From: Capitella teleta
Lineage: Eukaryota > Annelida > Polychaeta > Capitellidae
Assembly: GCA_000328365.1 (NCBI GenBank)
Contig: KB309245.1
Coordinates: 28,743-92,742 of the forward strand
DNA: 64,000 nt
Reading direction: 5' to 3'
Shown here: in pieces, positions 48,512 to 61,444 of the stretch
Layout of the letters: each line of letters opens with the position of its first letter
Position numbering within the stretch: the first letter of the stretch is position 1
Made by a program: the position numbers and the translations under genes
The notes under the pieces: generated by a model
Told to the model about the DNA's origin: nothing
Databases searched by the model: none
What the model saw: the letters and a program-made list of their open reading frames with translations, nothing else

Positions 48512-48707
48512 CATGATGGGGTTTTACGGCTCCACCCAACCCATTTGGTTGATACGGGCGCCTGAACAGATGGTCCGGAACCGGGGTTTCCCCCTGTTAT
48601 TATCGATAAATCCCAAGAGTTCTCTTTACTGCATACTACCATAGACAGTAGTGCACGGCGCCCAGCCTCGTCAGCCGGCCAATCCGATTGAGCTATTCGG
48701 TGCCTTT
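48512..48707 (-). mobile_element. SINE copy with internal deletion
   Basis: Has the full 3' body (gggttttacggctccaccca, ggggtttccccctg, tatcgataaatcccaaga, ccatagacagtagtgcac), then jumps directly to the outermost tRNA-head sequence (gattgagctattcggtgcc). The B box and linker are missing, so about 150 bp was lost compared with the complete copy. Confidence 0.85.
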
Positions 48708-48797
48708 CAATCAGATCAGGTTATTGTAATCGCTACCCAGTGAACCATGATTTTGAGGTTTAAAATAGACCTATTGTTTTAACACATCCGTACACTA

Positions 48798-49015
48798 TGC
48801 AGAGTGGGCCAAAAGTAGTCTTGTTGATGTTCCTCTCTCACTCAAAATATACTTTATAATTGATTATTTTGCATAAATGGGCGCAGAATAACACATGGTC
48901 AATCCATACCAAATAGTTATTTTTTTGGAATAATTGACATTTGAGCAAATTATAGATGTTTGTTTTTATGTTTTTAACATGGAGTAGATGAGTAGGCTAC
49001 TTTTGGCGCACTCTG
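48798..49015. mobile_element. Mariner-like MITE with 19-bp terminal inverted repeats
   Basis: Left CAGAGTGGGCCAAAAGTAG (48800-48818) and right CTACTTTTGGCGCACTCTG (48997-49015) are inverted repeats with one mismatch. TA lies just outside on the right and two bases further out on the left. About 220 bp, no coding capacity. CAGAGTG ends with TA targets are typical of Tc1/mariner. Confidence 0.75.
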
Positions 49016-49019
49016 TATG

Positions 49020-49780
49020 TATTTTATACTTATAATTCCGTGTAATACAAACCTGTATTACTAAGTGAATCATTCACTCTCGATCAAAGTTGATTGCGGT
49101 TCCATCCAGGCCCTAGCCTCTATATTTATAAAGATGGTATCGGATTAACCCTGATCAGAGGCTTGGGTGACAATCTATCCGTATTATACCTGTTTTTGAA
49201 TTCATTCCAGGGTTGCCAGGTCTATAGCTGACAGGATGACTTAAACGAGTTTGCTCCCATGCATCTTTGCATTTATCAAAGACTAAAGAACCGGGACGAA
49301 AGTGGCAACGAATGTTCTCGTGGTGCTTTCGCAATTTCGGTACCTTTTTCTTTTTCATACCTGCGTATCGACCTCCCAATTACTGAATTCTGGATACCAA
49401 GAGGAGTATCTGAAGTTAAGACAATGTTTGGTTCTCTGGGAGCCACTGTGCACATCAGTGGCCATGTGTCATTTTGATCCATATCGATGTCTTTTTGAAT
49501 CCGATCGGATACGAGAAATAATCTCCAAGTAGGATTGGCATTTGGTTCGATCGATTCCAGCGAGTCAAGAGTCTGCCAAAGTCTTATGCAAGTCATGTAA
49601 CACTGACATTGTTTGGTGGTATATCCAGAACAGTACTATAGTATTTTCAGATCGGCGCCACATTTCCCTGTATAAATGTGTCTACATTGTAAGAAGTTGA
49701 CTGATTGACTTGGCTCACACCCTCGACTATAACCCCTTGGATACTTTTTTGTTTTTCCTGTGACGACTCTCTTATCTTCA
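49020..49780. other. Probable intron or flank of the following exon
   Basis: No exon that I can support. Frames on both strands near 49259-49596 overlap each other without splice sites. A pyrimidine-rich tract leads into the acceptor at 49781. Confidence 0.35.
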
Positions 49781-49781
49781 G

Positions 49782-49909
49782 GTGGAGTGGTCCAACGCAC
49801 ATATATTGACCCTGATTCTGAAAAAGAGGAAATACTAATATCCAATAGAAAAAGTTTGGATTCATTTTCAGAGTTTGGAGAATCGTTATACGGGGTACAT
49901 ACTGCGTGA
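49782..49909 (+). CDS. Last coding exon of an unidentified gene (plus strand)
   Basis: The acceptor gacgactctcttatcttcag is strong. The exon supplies 2 nt to a split codon, then reads GVVQRTYIDPDSEKEEILI, then SNRKSLDSFSEFGESLYGV, ending HTA and TGA at 49907-49909. It is hydrophilic and acidic with several Ser/Tyr residues, like a short cytoplasmic or disordered tail. The upstream exons were not identified; the PAN-like exon at 45.3 kb is on the same strand, but a link is speculation. Confidence 0.45.
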
Positions 49910-51240
49910 ATCGTGTCGATTTTGAATAGTGTTCAGAAAGGTGTACAAATCACACTATTCTATATTTTGAACCATAATTGCCTAAAGTGGAACTGTGCTT
50001 TGGGCGTATTAGCAGATGATTATTATGTGTACAGGTCTCCTATCAAATTTAGAAGTTTGCATTGGGATTAATGGTGCAGTATATTACTTTAGGTATTCGG
50101 TCGAAAACCAGAACTGAGGCTCAGGAAGCCAGAATGGCTTCATGTGCGTTGGAATGATGAAAGTGAACCCACTTTATGTCAGCCTAAATTGTTTCTTTGA
50201 TCTCATGTTTATTGCAAAACTAATCTCTCCGCCAGAGATGAAATGACAAATTCGCACATTTATCGAACGCATAAAAGGTCTGATGATCCTGTGTCAGCGA
50301 TGGTGCCTTTTTCATGACGCAGATATTTCTCCCTGGAGCACTGTCAGACGCCAGATGGGGTATCAGGCTTAGAACATAAATGCGTCACCATATCGAGAAA
50401 CTGCTGGCAATTAAGCCAGCCAACTAACATAATTTTGTGCTTGGTTAAGGATGCGCTTGGGTTATTGAGCCAGAAGTCGCTTCAGAGGACTATCGTTATA
50501 CAATACGCATTGCAACCAAATGCTCTTAACAGACTTCAGCATGAAGGTGATTTTCCATCTTTGTTTTTTTTTTATTCATAAGTATCAGGCTGAAGTTCAG
50601 TTCGTCCACTTTTGGGTTTCATGTGCTACACGGCCCAATTCTTTGTACGATTTTAGAAACAATGATGGTACTTACGTTGTTCACATCGTGCGTTTGCAGT
50701 TGGTAGCTAGCATCATTAGATCTCCACTCTCAGATATTTATATGGTTTCAATTTGTCTATACATATACGCAAAGCGGGCAAAAACGTCGGATAGCTCACG
50801 GAGTTTATCACAGGCTTGGCTGAAATTTATTTTCGGCAATCTTGAGGCTCAAACTGTTACAGGGCTTTTAATTATCTCGGGTTATTCGATCACTCAATGG
50901 CGGATGCTATGTGCTACTGCATGTCATTATATCAAGAGAAAGACAAAGGAAGTTTCAGCTAGGGCGGGGTGAAAACTGGCGTCCGTGAAATGGGGTATCT
51001 ACAATGTGTCTTATGTATCAGCGATCCTGAAGCGAGCTCTATCAGATGGGCCCCTGAACGAGCATTACGGAATGTCATCTCTTGTATGCCGCTTCAATAA
51101 AAACTGTTCCTTTTGTTTTGTCTCAAAACAACAGCACGCTCAAACAAAATAATAGTACGAGAGTGGTGCTTTATTTAGGCGTGCAATCAAACCAATTCAT
51201 GGTCCGGGGCCCTGTTTGCTGCCAAATGTGAAAATATCGC
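49910..51240. other. 3' flank, nothing firmly recognised
   Basis: Includes an open frame of 150 codons at 50520-50972 without recognisable domain or splice sites. Confidence 0.4.
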
Positions 51241-51242
51241 CA

Positions 51243-51445
51243 AATGTTGGGTGCACTCCATTGATCAAGATAAATCGGCATAAATGTCGATGAAATTGGA
51301 TATAAATGATAGTGATTGCAGACTAACATGTTAGGCTAAGCACACTAAGTATTTATTTGTTTTATATTTGTGCGGTTTTCACACTGCGACTTGATTTGTA
51401 ACACTTTATCAGAAAAGTGCAGTGCCATTGAAAAGCATTCAAAAT
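51243..51445. mobile_element. Mariner-like non-autonomous element, partial copy
   Basis: Matches 40.49-40.70 kb: agataaatcggcataaatgt, taagtatttatttg and acactttatcagaaaagtgc. The end with the CTACTTTTGG repeat is absent. Confidence 0.6.
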
Positions 51446-51449
51446 GTTA

Positions 51450-53740
51450 ACCTGGTGTCGATAGAAATAAAATTACTCACCGCATAGGGTGGATATGGAA
51501 ATTTCCATTTCATGATTTCATTTTTCATTGTTTGCTAATGAATCTGACAAAGTGAGATAAGTTCGAGAACATCGCAGATCCCGAATGATTGACGCTAGTC
51601 GATTATTTATAAATGTGGATTTTGATAATTTTATTAAGAGAGGATTTCTTCTTCTTTTTTTTTTTCTTTTTTTTTCTTAATTTACATATATATATATATA
51701 TATATATATGTAACGAAGCTTAAATAATTAGAAACAGGAGAGCTACTCCCACTCAGAGCTAAGAAGGAATGCAATTTTACAATTTGGTTATTTGACTTTG
51801 TTAAGATGAAACGATGATAAACCTGAAGATAAACAGAAAAATCGCTTACAATTTGGCACGGAAAAAATTAATCTGCTGTGCGTGGCAAATCTAACAAGAA
51901 ACGGATAGCTTTACACAATGTGACATATAATCTATTTATGGATTGATGACCGAGGTCGATAATTTATGATTCGTACAGTGACAAACAGTGACATCTGAAA
52001 AAGGTGCACATGGCATATATGGATTAATGTTTGAAATGAGATTTCAACATAATTGTGTTCGCCATAATTTCGTTTTACAATTTCGAAACACGCTAATGTT
52101 GTGAACAATTACCTAAACCAATAGCCAGATGTTTCTCGTCAGACAAATGTTAAATTCTGATACGAGTTACCACGTTGTGGGTATCTATTCCGACTTGCAT
52201 TTGTTGAACTCATCACTTCAAATAACGTTTCTTCTAAGCCAGTTTAGTGAATGTAAATAGTGTGAGTAACCTACGTACATCATTTGCAAATCAAATGAGT
52301 GGTTTTCTAACACCAAAACTGCCACAGCTTTTGACATCTTAATAGGACACAGCACTTTGCAAACAGCCCACAGATGGCGTTTGCTGGCCAAATATATGCA
52401 GTCTGTTGGCCAATATCTTGGTAAATATTTATCTTGACACCGGTCTGTTGCTCTTTTCAAAGATTATGCAGATGAACTAATAATATTGTCTTGAAATGAC
52501 GTCATGGAGAACTGCATTGCGTTTGTAAAGGCGTAGGCACTGCTATTTATTTCCATGCTGTGTCAATTCAATGCAAGCATTGGAATAATATTGACAGAGA
52601 TATTTCAGAATGATAAATGTGCCTCGACTGCTGGAATAGATCGTTTTATTCCAGATCATAAACCAGATATGCATAATTGAAGCATAATTATAGAATCAGA
52701 TATGATTCATTGGTACATTGGTACAATTTTAACATCACATAAAGAATTCCCTAAAAGGCACACATTAGCGGTATAGAGCAGTGAATGCCGGTGTATGGTG
52801 CATTTTGAAAAATCGCCGGTTTGCGCAACTGTTTGTTGACAGCCAATCACAGGCCTCGTAACATATCCAGCCGCGCACACAGCAGCACTTGTTCGTATTC
52901 TTTCTGCCTTCTCCATCTAAAGCTGCGCGTGAATTTTCTATTTTTCGACGTTGGTGAACAAGTATTGGCCAAATTGACTGAATTGAGTATTGCATTTAAG
53001 GAAATGTTCTCATATAATCAGTACAGGACGGACGCCCAAATCAATTCTGGTGGAGCTCTCCAACAGGTACATGACAAATCAAACGCAATTGATAAATCAA
53101 TCATCACAACTCTTTATTTATGCACAGAATGTATCTCATGGTTACCCCGAGAAGTAGCATTCCTATGTTGTCCTAAAGGGAAGATTCCATGGTTTCCAAA
53201 ATGCATAGAAAAATAATATGCTTGTATGAGCATCCCTGAGTTTTCCAAGAGGAAATATCCCTGGGTTGTCTGACAGGGAACATTCCAGGGCTGCCACCTT
53301 TTGCAAGGCGAACACTGATTGATCAATCAACAACTCCGGTCTGTCACTAAATGTATCATTTACCGGCGTGCACAGTGAACAGCCTGTAAAACGATCAGGT
53401 ACGACAAACAGGATAATGAGGATCAGAGGGACGACGACGTTATTTCAACCATTGTTGCCTCGTGCAATGCGTGACATCCCCCACTCTGTTATAGGCTTAG
53501 ATATTGCCAGTGAAAGAAAGGTATTCTACGTATACCATGATTCTAACCTATGGTTATGCGATTTTTTTCGTGAATGTCCTTTTGTGACTTTCCTTCACTA
53601 CAATCATAAAATGCCAAGGTCTATGTGACTTTAATAACCTCTCTGGGTATACACGAGGAATGAATGAATTATGCAACTATTTTCCTTACTCGGAATTTCG
53701 TGCAGGTAAAATTTGTTGAAAGTTCTTCGAGAGAATAGCT
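51450..53740. other. Intergenic stretch with simple repeats
   Basis: A T-rich tract and an AT-dinucleotide run lie at about 51650-51710. At 53140-53300 there are about three diverged copies of a ~45-bp motif built around gggaagattccatgg / aggaaatatccctggg / agggaacattccaggg. A frame at 53368-53628 faintly resembles an LDL-receptor YWTD repeat but is unsupported. Confidence 0.4.
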
Positions 53741-53743
53741 CGG

Positions 53744-53948
53744 ATGATCAAGAACAGAAAGAGGATCCTTATACTAGTATTAATTGTAGCCCTATCTAGT
53801 CATTCCCTGGACGTTTGGTCTGAATCGGGACCACCAAGGGTCAAATGGGGTCAAGGCTATAAACCGGTTGACTTGACAGCAAGTTTATTAGGAATATTTT
53901 TCTCAAAGGAACACTCAATATTGATGGCCAGCAATGCAATGAACTGTG
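53744..53948 (+). CDS. Signal-peptide exon of a possible secreted protein
   Basis: Open from ATG 53744 for 68 codons to a good donor TGTG|GTAAGG. The N-terminus MIKNRKRILILVLIVALSS has a charged start and a strong hydrophobic core, as in a signal peptide. A mature segment with GQGYKPVDLTASLLGIFFSK follows and the exon ends at a cysteine (NAMNC). The layout (signal, about 40 residues, first Cys) resembles the start of the PAN-like gene at 2.5 kb. The next exon must supply 2 nt; none was found with confidence. Confidence 0.35.
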
Positions 53949-53949
53949 G

Positions 53950-56900
53950 TAAGGGAAAGGTCAGTGATTTTATGTTACCTCGGAGATAGTGCAGCTGTTC
54001 ATAATTATATTGCATGTTCAAGGTTCTCGAATTTCTCAGCAATTCAATGGACCTATTATCCAGTCAAGAGCGATATTACTTAATAATAATATATTGTGAG
54101 CGGGTGGGGAAGGGGCTTATATCAATTTTGCGATGTTACAAGAGTGTAATGGATGTATCATGCAAAGTGGACAGGTTTCCGATGAATCCACCCGTGTGTT
54201 CTCCTCCTTCACATTTTATTGGTGCCAAACTTCCACAAGGATTTATAACATCATGAAATTGATATAAGCCCCTCCTGCTGAACAATTAATTATTATTAAA
54301 AACAATTAAAACACCGGCTGTATGTATATCATATACCTAGTACATGAATGTGATTACGTTCTTAATTGTAATAACTTCATACGCCATAATATTATTAGAA
54401 AATGTACGAATATGATTTGAAGTCCTTGTTTTTTGAAAATATGTATGCCAATGTGAATGGCATGAATAAAATGATGATGGTTATTATTGTTTTTGTTTAT
54501 TATTTTTGTTTATCACGTATATTTGTGTGTGATGTGGGCGTTCCCGAAATAAATGTATCCATTTATTTACCAATTAGTGAATAAGGGGAAACATTGGTAC
54601 TGCAATACTCAGTTTACGATGCAATGGAGGATACTTTCGTATCAAAAACAACTAAACCTCAGAAAGTAAACTTGGAAGTGGAACACAACTTACTTTGTCA
54701 CGTGTTCAAGTGATATTATTTCTCTAATAAATAACTTTCATATTCTAAAAAGCTCCACTCAATTGAACATAGAACCTGCATGGCACACTACAGCAAAGCA
54801 AATACGTGGTGGCATCAGGTGGGGCTGATCATCTCCATGCTTCCAACAGAAGCAGTGGAAACCAGGGTTGATTGAGGTCCCAATGATTCGTTGCTCGCTG
54901 ATTGGGTTCATGTCGGGAGAGAACCTTGGTCATGTGAGATCAGGAACACTTTCTGCGAGTATAAATATAATTACTGAATAAATCACACAGTTATTTTGGT
55001 TACCTGTGATGTTAATAATTTCCATTATTTAACCCCAGGCCCTTCTAGTCCTCGTAAAGGAAGAATACGTTGTTGTAATAAACGTAACCTACCCGAATCC
55101 GATGGCGTATTTGACATGATGAGCTCATGTTGCATGAAGTCGTAACAAATATCATCATTATTGGCGAATGGATTGTTACACTGAGGTTGATTGTAACCAT
55201 GACCTGCAGATGACCTCCCGCCAACCGAAAACGGTGGAGTTTGCTATCGAATCCCATGGCGGAGCATCCGAAACTAGGGCGTTTTTGGTTGACCAAGGAC
55301 GGTATTTCTGTGAAACAAAGGCTTTACTGACCTTGCTTCCAAAGGTAACACTATGTGCTCCGATGACACGTCTTGAATGAAGCCCTTTGTCGAGATGAAA
55401 CAATGAGATTATGCTCTAGGTAAGCTCACACCTGGCGCACCATTGTCGCGTGAACACGTTGGTTTTCAATAGATAGATTGAAGGATGAATCAGATATGAT
55501 GGAATGTTTGAAATCCGATGGCACTCTCTCACAGTTCGAAAGCAATTACATGTCAATTTTACGTCCTGTTGGCTCCCTAATTCCATATATCCACCAATGT
55601 CAATTGGCTTTGGAAAGGCCCTATTTTGGAATTCACTTGGTAACTCAGTCGGTTTATCCAGCCACCTGACTGCAGTTCTAAGTCGACTGAGAAGGTCGAG
55701 ATCCCGATTTAGGAGCCCAATCAGCCCTCAAGGCGCTATCATGCATCCCCGGTCACTGTGCAGAGCGACTGCATAACAAGGTCAGACATTGTGTGTTACT
55801 GTCTGTGGAATAGATTCATCGATGGTATATTGATAAATGCATAACTCAATGAGTTTTGCATATAACTCAAACAAGTGGCGACAAAGCCACAAAACCACAG
55901 AAACTACATTCATTCGAATTGCATTGAGGTGGTTAAAAATATGATAGACACGCATCTCATAACAGTGAGTGGCTTGCCCTTGAAATGGAGGCAAGACAGG
56001 TGAACACTGAATACATGCCCCGGAACTGAAATACACAATAGCGGTGTTGAATTTGCTTTGCATGTAAAGGTCATCGACTCATTGCTAATAATAAAAGATT
56101 GTGCGAGGTGAAACGTGGCTAGTGTTTGTGTGATACCTCCGGAGTGTATTGCGGGGATATCCCAACTTTGACCCCTTCTTTGGACAGGCCTCTGTTGTAT
56201 AGAGGGAACTGTGCTGATATTGTCTCATATCAGCACGTTTCATTAATGTAATACAGTGTACTTTCAATTAATCGTCTGATGCAGAATCCAATGACTCGCC
56301 CTTCGATACAGGAGGCCGCATTGTATTACAAATTAATGCTCTAGTTATAAATATATAACTTAAAAATTGTTGCACGAAGATTTCAGTATTTGGAACCTCA
56401 CAAAATCTTGATAAGCGTATAACAAGATAATTATATAATTATAATAATAGTATAAGTTACACCATGACTCCGTGAGTGATTCGTGCCTCGTCGGCTTGTG
56501 AGTTCTTGGGGTTATTACGCCCTCGTGCACTGAGTGAACTTTTGCGATACAAACCCGGAAACTCACCACGTGCCATATGAGACGATTTCCAAATACGTGC
56601 GCTTCACACATTTAATCTGATAAACCCCTATTATTAGCGCGCTTTATCGTAAGTATGTTTTTCGTTTTTGTGAGCTAGTGGAAACTCGATAACGTGAAGA
56701 TCATGCATTTAATCATAGATATCAACAATAATATTCTTAACTATGAAAGTAATAATCAATCAGGTCCGATGCATTCAATAAAACAATATTAGCCTTTATA
56801 TCTATTGCTGTTCCACCATTTGACAATTGATTTCATACAAGACAACATAATGTTCAATTACAGCCGCATATTCATGCTAAAGACTTAGATGTGGCACCGA

Positions 56901-57060
56901 TGTTGTGAGATTGCATTTGATTGCCTGTTCATGCGTGATTTGCAGCAACACACCTTTCACCCTGATTGTCGAAATTGACAGGTTTTACACTTTTTAAGCA
57001 TGATTGATAAAGATCCGGGTGACCTCAGAAGTGAAAGGTAAAACCTCGAACGAGAAAAGT
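53950..57060. other. Gene-poor stretch
   Basis: AT-rich. An exon-like block at about 55205-55320, after ccatgacctgcag, has open frames on both strands but no recognisable product. Nothing else supported. Confidence 0.35.
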
Positions 57061-57069
57061 AACCCCTCA

Positions 57070-57140
57070 TATATAAAAATAGAGTCAGAGCTACCAAATC
57101 TCGCACTCATCTTCAGTTCATTTCAACCCATTGTGCCAGA
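57070..57140 (+). promoter_or_regulatory. TATA promoter and short non-coding first exon
   Basis: TATATAAAA at 57070-57078, then CACTCATCTTCAGTTC from 57104 as likely start region. A strong donor CCAGA|GTAAGTG follows at 57140/57141. The predicted first exon is about 35 nt with no ATG. The downstream gene is not identified; a candidate acceptor ctttcttttcag lies at about 57392. Confidence 0.45.
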
Positions 57141-57144
57141 GTAA

Positions 57145-58350
57145 GTGAAAAGTTGTTTTTTATTTTGTCATGAATTTTATTCATAGCTGACCGACATTTT
57201 CAAAATTGGTCTCTCGTTACTAACAAAAGCCCATAGAATCGATCTAAATGGGCTCCGAAATGAACAGAGGCCCTCTTTTAAGAACCTGTGCTGGTGGAAT
57301 TGGACATTTCAAACCAGGTCAACGAGCTCCATTGTTACGATAGCAATTATATTTATTGATTGGGTAAATCCTTAACACAGCTTTCTTTTCAGAAGAAGAA
57401 TACCTGTCATTACAATTTGTTTTCTCAGACGGTACACCCTGTATTTATGTCATTGCTCATGCACTTGGTATCTATGCCACTGTACTATTTCTTCTGAACC
57501 ACGGTAACCACACTCACATCAACTTAAGGCCAACTTCCTTTATATCATATTACCATGCAATTGATATCAGTCGTAACCAAATATAGTATACAAATGCTGC
57601 ACCAAGACAATCGAGTTATTTTTCAGTTCAGCCTCAATATATTTTCGGTCATATTAATAATAGGGATATTTGGAAAGAGGAATGAGAGATACGAAATTTC
57701 TTTTGTACAGTGCAATGTCGTTAAATCCCAAACACCTATTTCATTAGTCATAAGGTACCCATTTTTATTGCCTAGCTAACGCATGTTTTTCAGTGTGTTT
57801 TTGGTGTAGTCAGCCAGAGTAATCGAACCGATTGCCCATTTGTATTGAATGTCCGATGCTGGACGGTGAGTCTCATTATTTTTTTTATTTTTTTTAGGTT
57901 CTTATTTGCTTCTCCGAATCGAAAGAAATTAAAACACATGAAGGGGGGGGAGGCTGTTGAAGGTATGAAACAGGTTGCAGAATTGTTAGTACACGTTCTT
58001 GCTGTGTCTGCGGCTGCTTGGGATTTCCAATTGATAAGGTTGAGACGCGTTGGCTGCATGTTATCGCAGGTGGGCGCGAGAATAGTCATTCATACATGTG
58101 CTCTCGTTGTGGCATCTACCATTACTTGATTCGACACGAATTTACACACAATGATATTTTTTCCGCTTTGATAACGTTATAATATTAAGTCATACCCCCC
58201 CCCCCTCAACAGACGAGCTTTGGGGAGGGGGTGGTGACGCGTTTAAGGACACAAGAATGGCTATGTTGAGGTTCTACTGAAACTGTAAGCCTTTGAACAC
58301 AGCTGCATGTGATCTGTTGTTTTATCTACGCACGTGCTGAGACACGTCTA
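57145..58350. other. Intron or flank, unassigned
   Basis: The part at 57950-58080 (gaggctgttgaaggtatgaa, gcagaattgt, gtctgcggctgcttggg) is similar to 5.40-5.54 kb and is probably a dispersed repeat. A C homopolymer lies at about 58195-58205. Confidence 0.4.
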
Positions 58351-58369
58351 AGTCATATTCATGTTAGAT

Positions 58370-60062
58370 GCATGCGATGATCTGTTTGTTCATATCTCTC
58401 TTTTGCTGAATATGATTTACTCTCGTTTTGGTGCTCCTGGTGAAATGATTATGTATATTTTGGTTCCAATACCTAAAAACCGAAAAAAAAAGCACTCAAT
58501 AGCAGTAACAATTATAGGTCTATTGCAATCAGCAGCATAATGGGAAAAATTCTTGATCACACTGTTCTTTTAAAGCACGCTGATGTTTTGCAAACATCAG
58601 ATTTGCAGTTTGGTTTCAAAGCACACCACTCAACAACACAATGCACTTTTGTTCTTAATGAAGTTGTGGATTATTATGTAAATCATCAAAGCCCTGTATT
58701 TGTTACTTTGTTGGATGCGTCACGTGCTTTTGACAGAGTCCATTTTGTCAAGTTGTTTACACTTTTGTTGAAGAGAGGAATGTGTCCCTAACTAATTAAA
58801 TTTTTGATAGCAATGTATGTAGGACAATCCTTGCTTGTCAAATGGCAAGGAGAGATCTCGAAACCATTTGATTGTAAAAATGGGATTAAACAGGGCGGTG
58901 TACTATCACCTGTGCTTTTTTGTATATATATATATAGATGAATTGATTTCTCGTTTGTCTAAATTAAATGTTGGATGTTTTTTAGGTCATAAGTTCGCTG
59001 GTGTAATGACATATGCTGCCGACGTTACTTTAATGGCACCTACATATGAAGCCACTATGCAAATGCTAAAAGTCTGTGAAGAATGTGCAAGTGATTTTGA
59101 TGTTCTTTTTAATAGTTCAAAAAGCCAGGTGGTATTATTTAATAGTAAACATACAAAGAAAATGTTGAAACCTATTGTGAAATTAAATGGCGATGATATT
59201 GAATACACACAGAAAGCAATTCACCTCGGAACTGTTATTGGATCGGGAGCTGATCAAGCTAACATCAAAAAAGCTATCAGCGATTTACATGTCTCAACAA
59301 ATATGTTAGCCAGTACCTTTAGTCATTGCTCATCAGATGTTTTATGTTCTTTGTTTAAAACAAATTGTACTAGTTTTTATGGCTCTCCGTTATGGAATCT
59401 TGATCAAACTCATACTATACAATTACATATTTCATGGCGAAAATGCATCGGCAAACTGTTCGGTCTTCATCCTCGAACCAGATCTAAATATATCCCTAGT
59501 CTTGTTCGTTGTTCTGACTTACCTGTACAACTTTTGTCTCGCTTTGCCAACTTTTGGTACAAATGTTCTTTTAATGCTAATACCCTATTGTCGATATGTG
59601 CTAAGCTTTCCCTCACAAGTTCGTCCATTGCCGCATGTAATTTGAAGCTCCTGGCGGCGTATCTCAGCTGCGACGCATCCTCGCTATGCATGCTGGGTGC
59701 TCCACTGTCCAGCTTTGTGCAAGACCAGTGGAAGCGCTCAGTGCGCGATGGCGAGGCTGCGCTTGCTTCGGCCGTCGCTGAGCTGAGGGATGTCGTCAGG
59801 GGCCATTCGTCCCCCATCCTGAGCATCGCCGAGGCGAGGCGTCTTCTGCTTGAGGTGTGTCTGTCAGAAGTCTGACGTACTTCCCTCGAGCGGAAGATGT
59901 CTCCAATCGGCGATGAGAACCAACCTTTGTTTGTTTGTTTGTTTGTGTTTGTTTGTTTGTTTGGTTTTTTTTCTTCTTTCTTTTTTTTTTTTTTTTTCTT
60001 CTTTCTTCTTCTTCTTATAAATGTGCAAACTCATTTGCGAAAATAAATGATATATATATATA
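58370..60062 (+). mobile_element. LINE with near-complete reverse transcriptase, inactive
   Basis: RT homology starts near 58370 (YSRFGAPGEMIMYILVPIPK). It then runs through NSNNYRSIAISSIMGKILDH, LQFGFKAHHSTTQCTF, LLDASRAFDRVHFVKLF, NGIKQGGVLSPVLF and the long C-terminal domain to a stop at 59875. Faults visible: a frame change near 58485-58500, a TAA at 58789-58791, a frame change in the TATATATA run near 58925-58940, and the active-site box reads YAADV instead of YADDV, losing one metal-binding aspartate. The C-terminal part is of the same family as 0.7-1.9 kb (RTRSKYIPSLV, SSSIAACNLKLL). The 3' UTR has GTTT repeats and ends in an AT-dinucleotide tail at about 60062. The endonuclease is missing. 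Confidence 0.93.
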
Positions 60063-60064
60063 TA

Positions 60065-61004
60065 TTGCATTACATAACAGATGCATATCGTACTCAAGCT
60101 CAATCGAAACATAAGGATGGAGGTAAAACTAAAAGTGTGTTAATGGCAGGAGAGCAGATGAGATCTCTTACGCAATCCCTGCATGTGTGCCTTGCAATCT
60201 GTCCTCAGACAATGCATGACATTTCGCTATCCTCGTTATCGAGCACAGCACATTAGGCAAGTAATTCTACCCACCCACACTTCGATTCCTTGCCGTGGTG
60301 ATGCAACACAACACACGTTACTCCTCTGACTTGTTGCACACACACTCAAAGGCTTATTCTAAGAGGATATGTTTGATATTAGGGGTTATTGCATGCAGAA
60401 ATTGCTCCGAGTTGACATATGACGAGTTTTTTGGATTTTTAGATATTGCGAGTGGCACAAGCAATCCCAAGACAAGCAATCTGCTCACGATGCACGAAGC
60501 ATTCATGCTATAAAAGATTTATAATTTCACATTGACTTCGTTTACAGCAGCTGTATATGCTATGTCCGCACTCCATTTACAGCAGTGATTTTCCAGAAAC
60601 TCCTGACGAACATCTCATCTCACCGATTGAATCATTGGTGGATTATTCACATATCATTGTTACTGTAAAGCAGACTCTTGTAATTTACTCACATTATGAA
60701 CGTTTTTGACCACTTTATAATATGTTATTCTGTTGTTTGCAACCTGTGGAAAATATATACTAATATACTAATACTATACAATAATAATAATTTCCAATTT
60801 GTGATGCTTCAAAGTGACGTGAGTATCATACTATAGGCAAAACATGCCTGCTCTCCTATAGTACAGCAATCAACGTATCCACTTCAAATGATATGAACAG
60901 AGATAGTCAAAACATTTGAATGTAATAGCGTACAGAGAAAGAGAGAACTTACAATCACTCGTTAGTTAACAAATCGCTGGAAAATATAGTTGCTGTGCTT
61001 GTAA
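60065..61004. other. Intergenic stretch
   Basis: No supported gene. 60560-60690 is similar to 15.15-15.30 kb. Confidence 0.4.
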
Positions 61005-61040
61005 TACAGGGGGATTCAAAAGTATATTTACAAGTATTGG
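61005..61040 (+). mobile_element. Mariner-like terminal repeat, second copy
   Basis: TA followed by CAGGGGGATTCAAAAGTATA and then tttacaag, matching the end at 10.46 kb. The other end was not found. Confidence 0.45.
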
Positions 61041-61181
61041 GGATTATGCAGCATTGCGTAATGTGTTACAAAAATGCCATTGTCTGCGAAAGTGCGCGCT
61101 TTAACTCAAAATAATTACCGTTTATAGTTCAAGTTGCCTCTTATCATATAGTAATTATCATATTATACTGTTTACCTGGTC

Positions 61182-61427
<246 letters not shown>

Positions 61428-61444
61428 TGGCAAACATTCCAGAA

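Noticed and set aside
50520-50972. 150-codon open frame
   Set aside because: No domain, signal or splice evidence, and composition like the surrounding non-coding DNA.
53368-53628. LDL-receptor YWTD-like string VIGLDIASERKVFYVYHDSN
   Set aside because: A single faint repeat with no neighbouring repeats, acceptor or donor.
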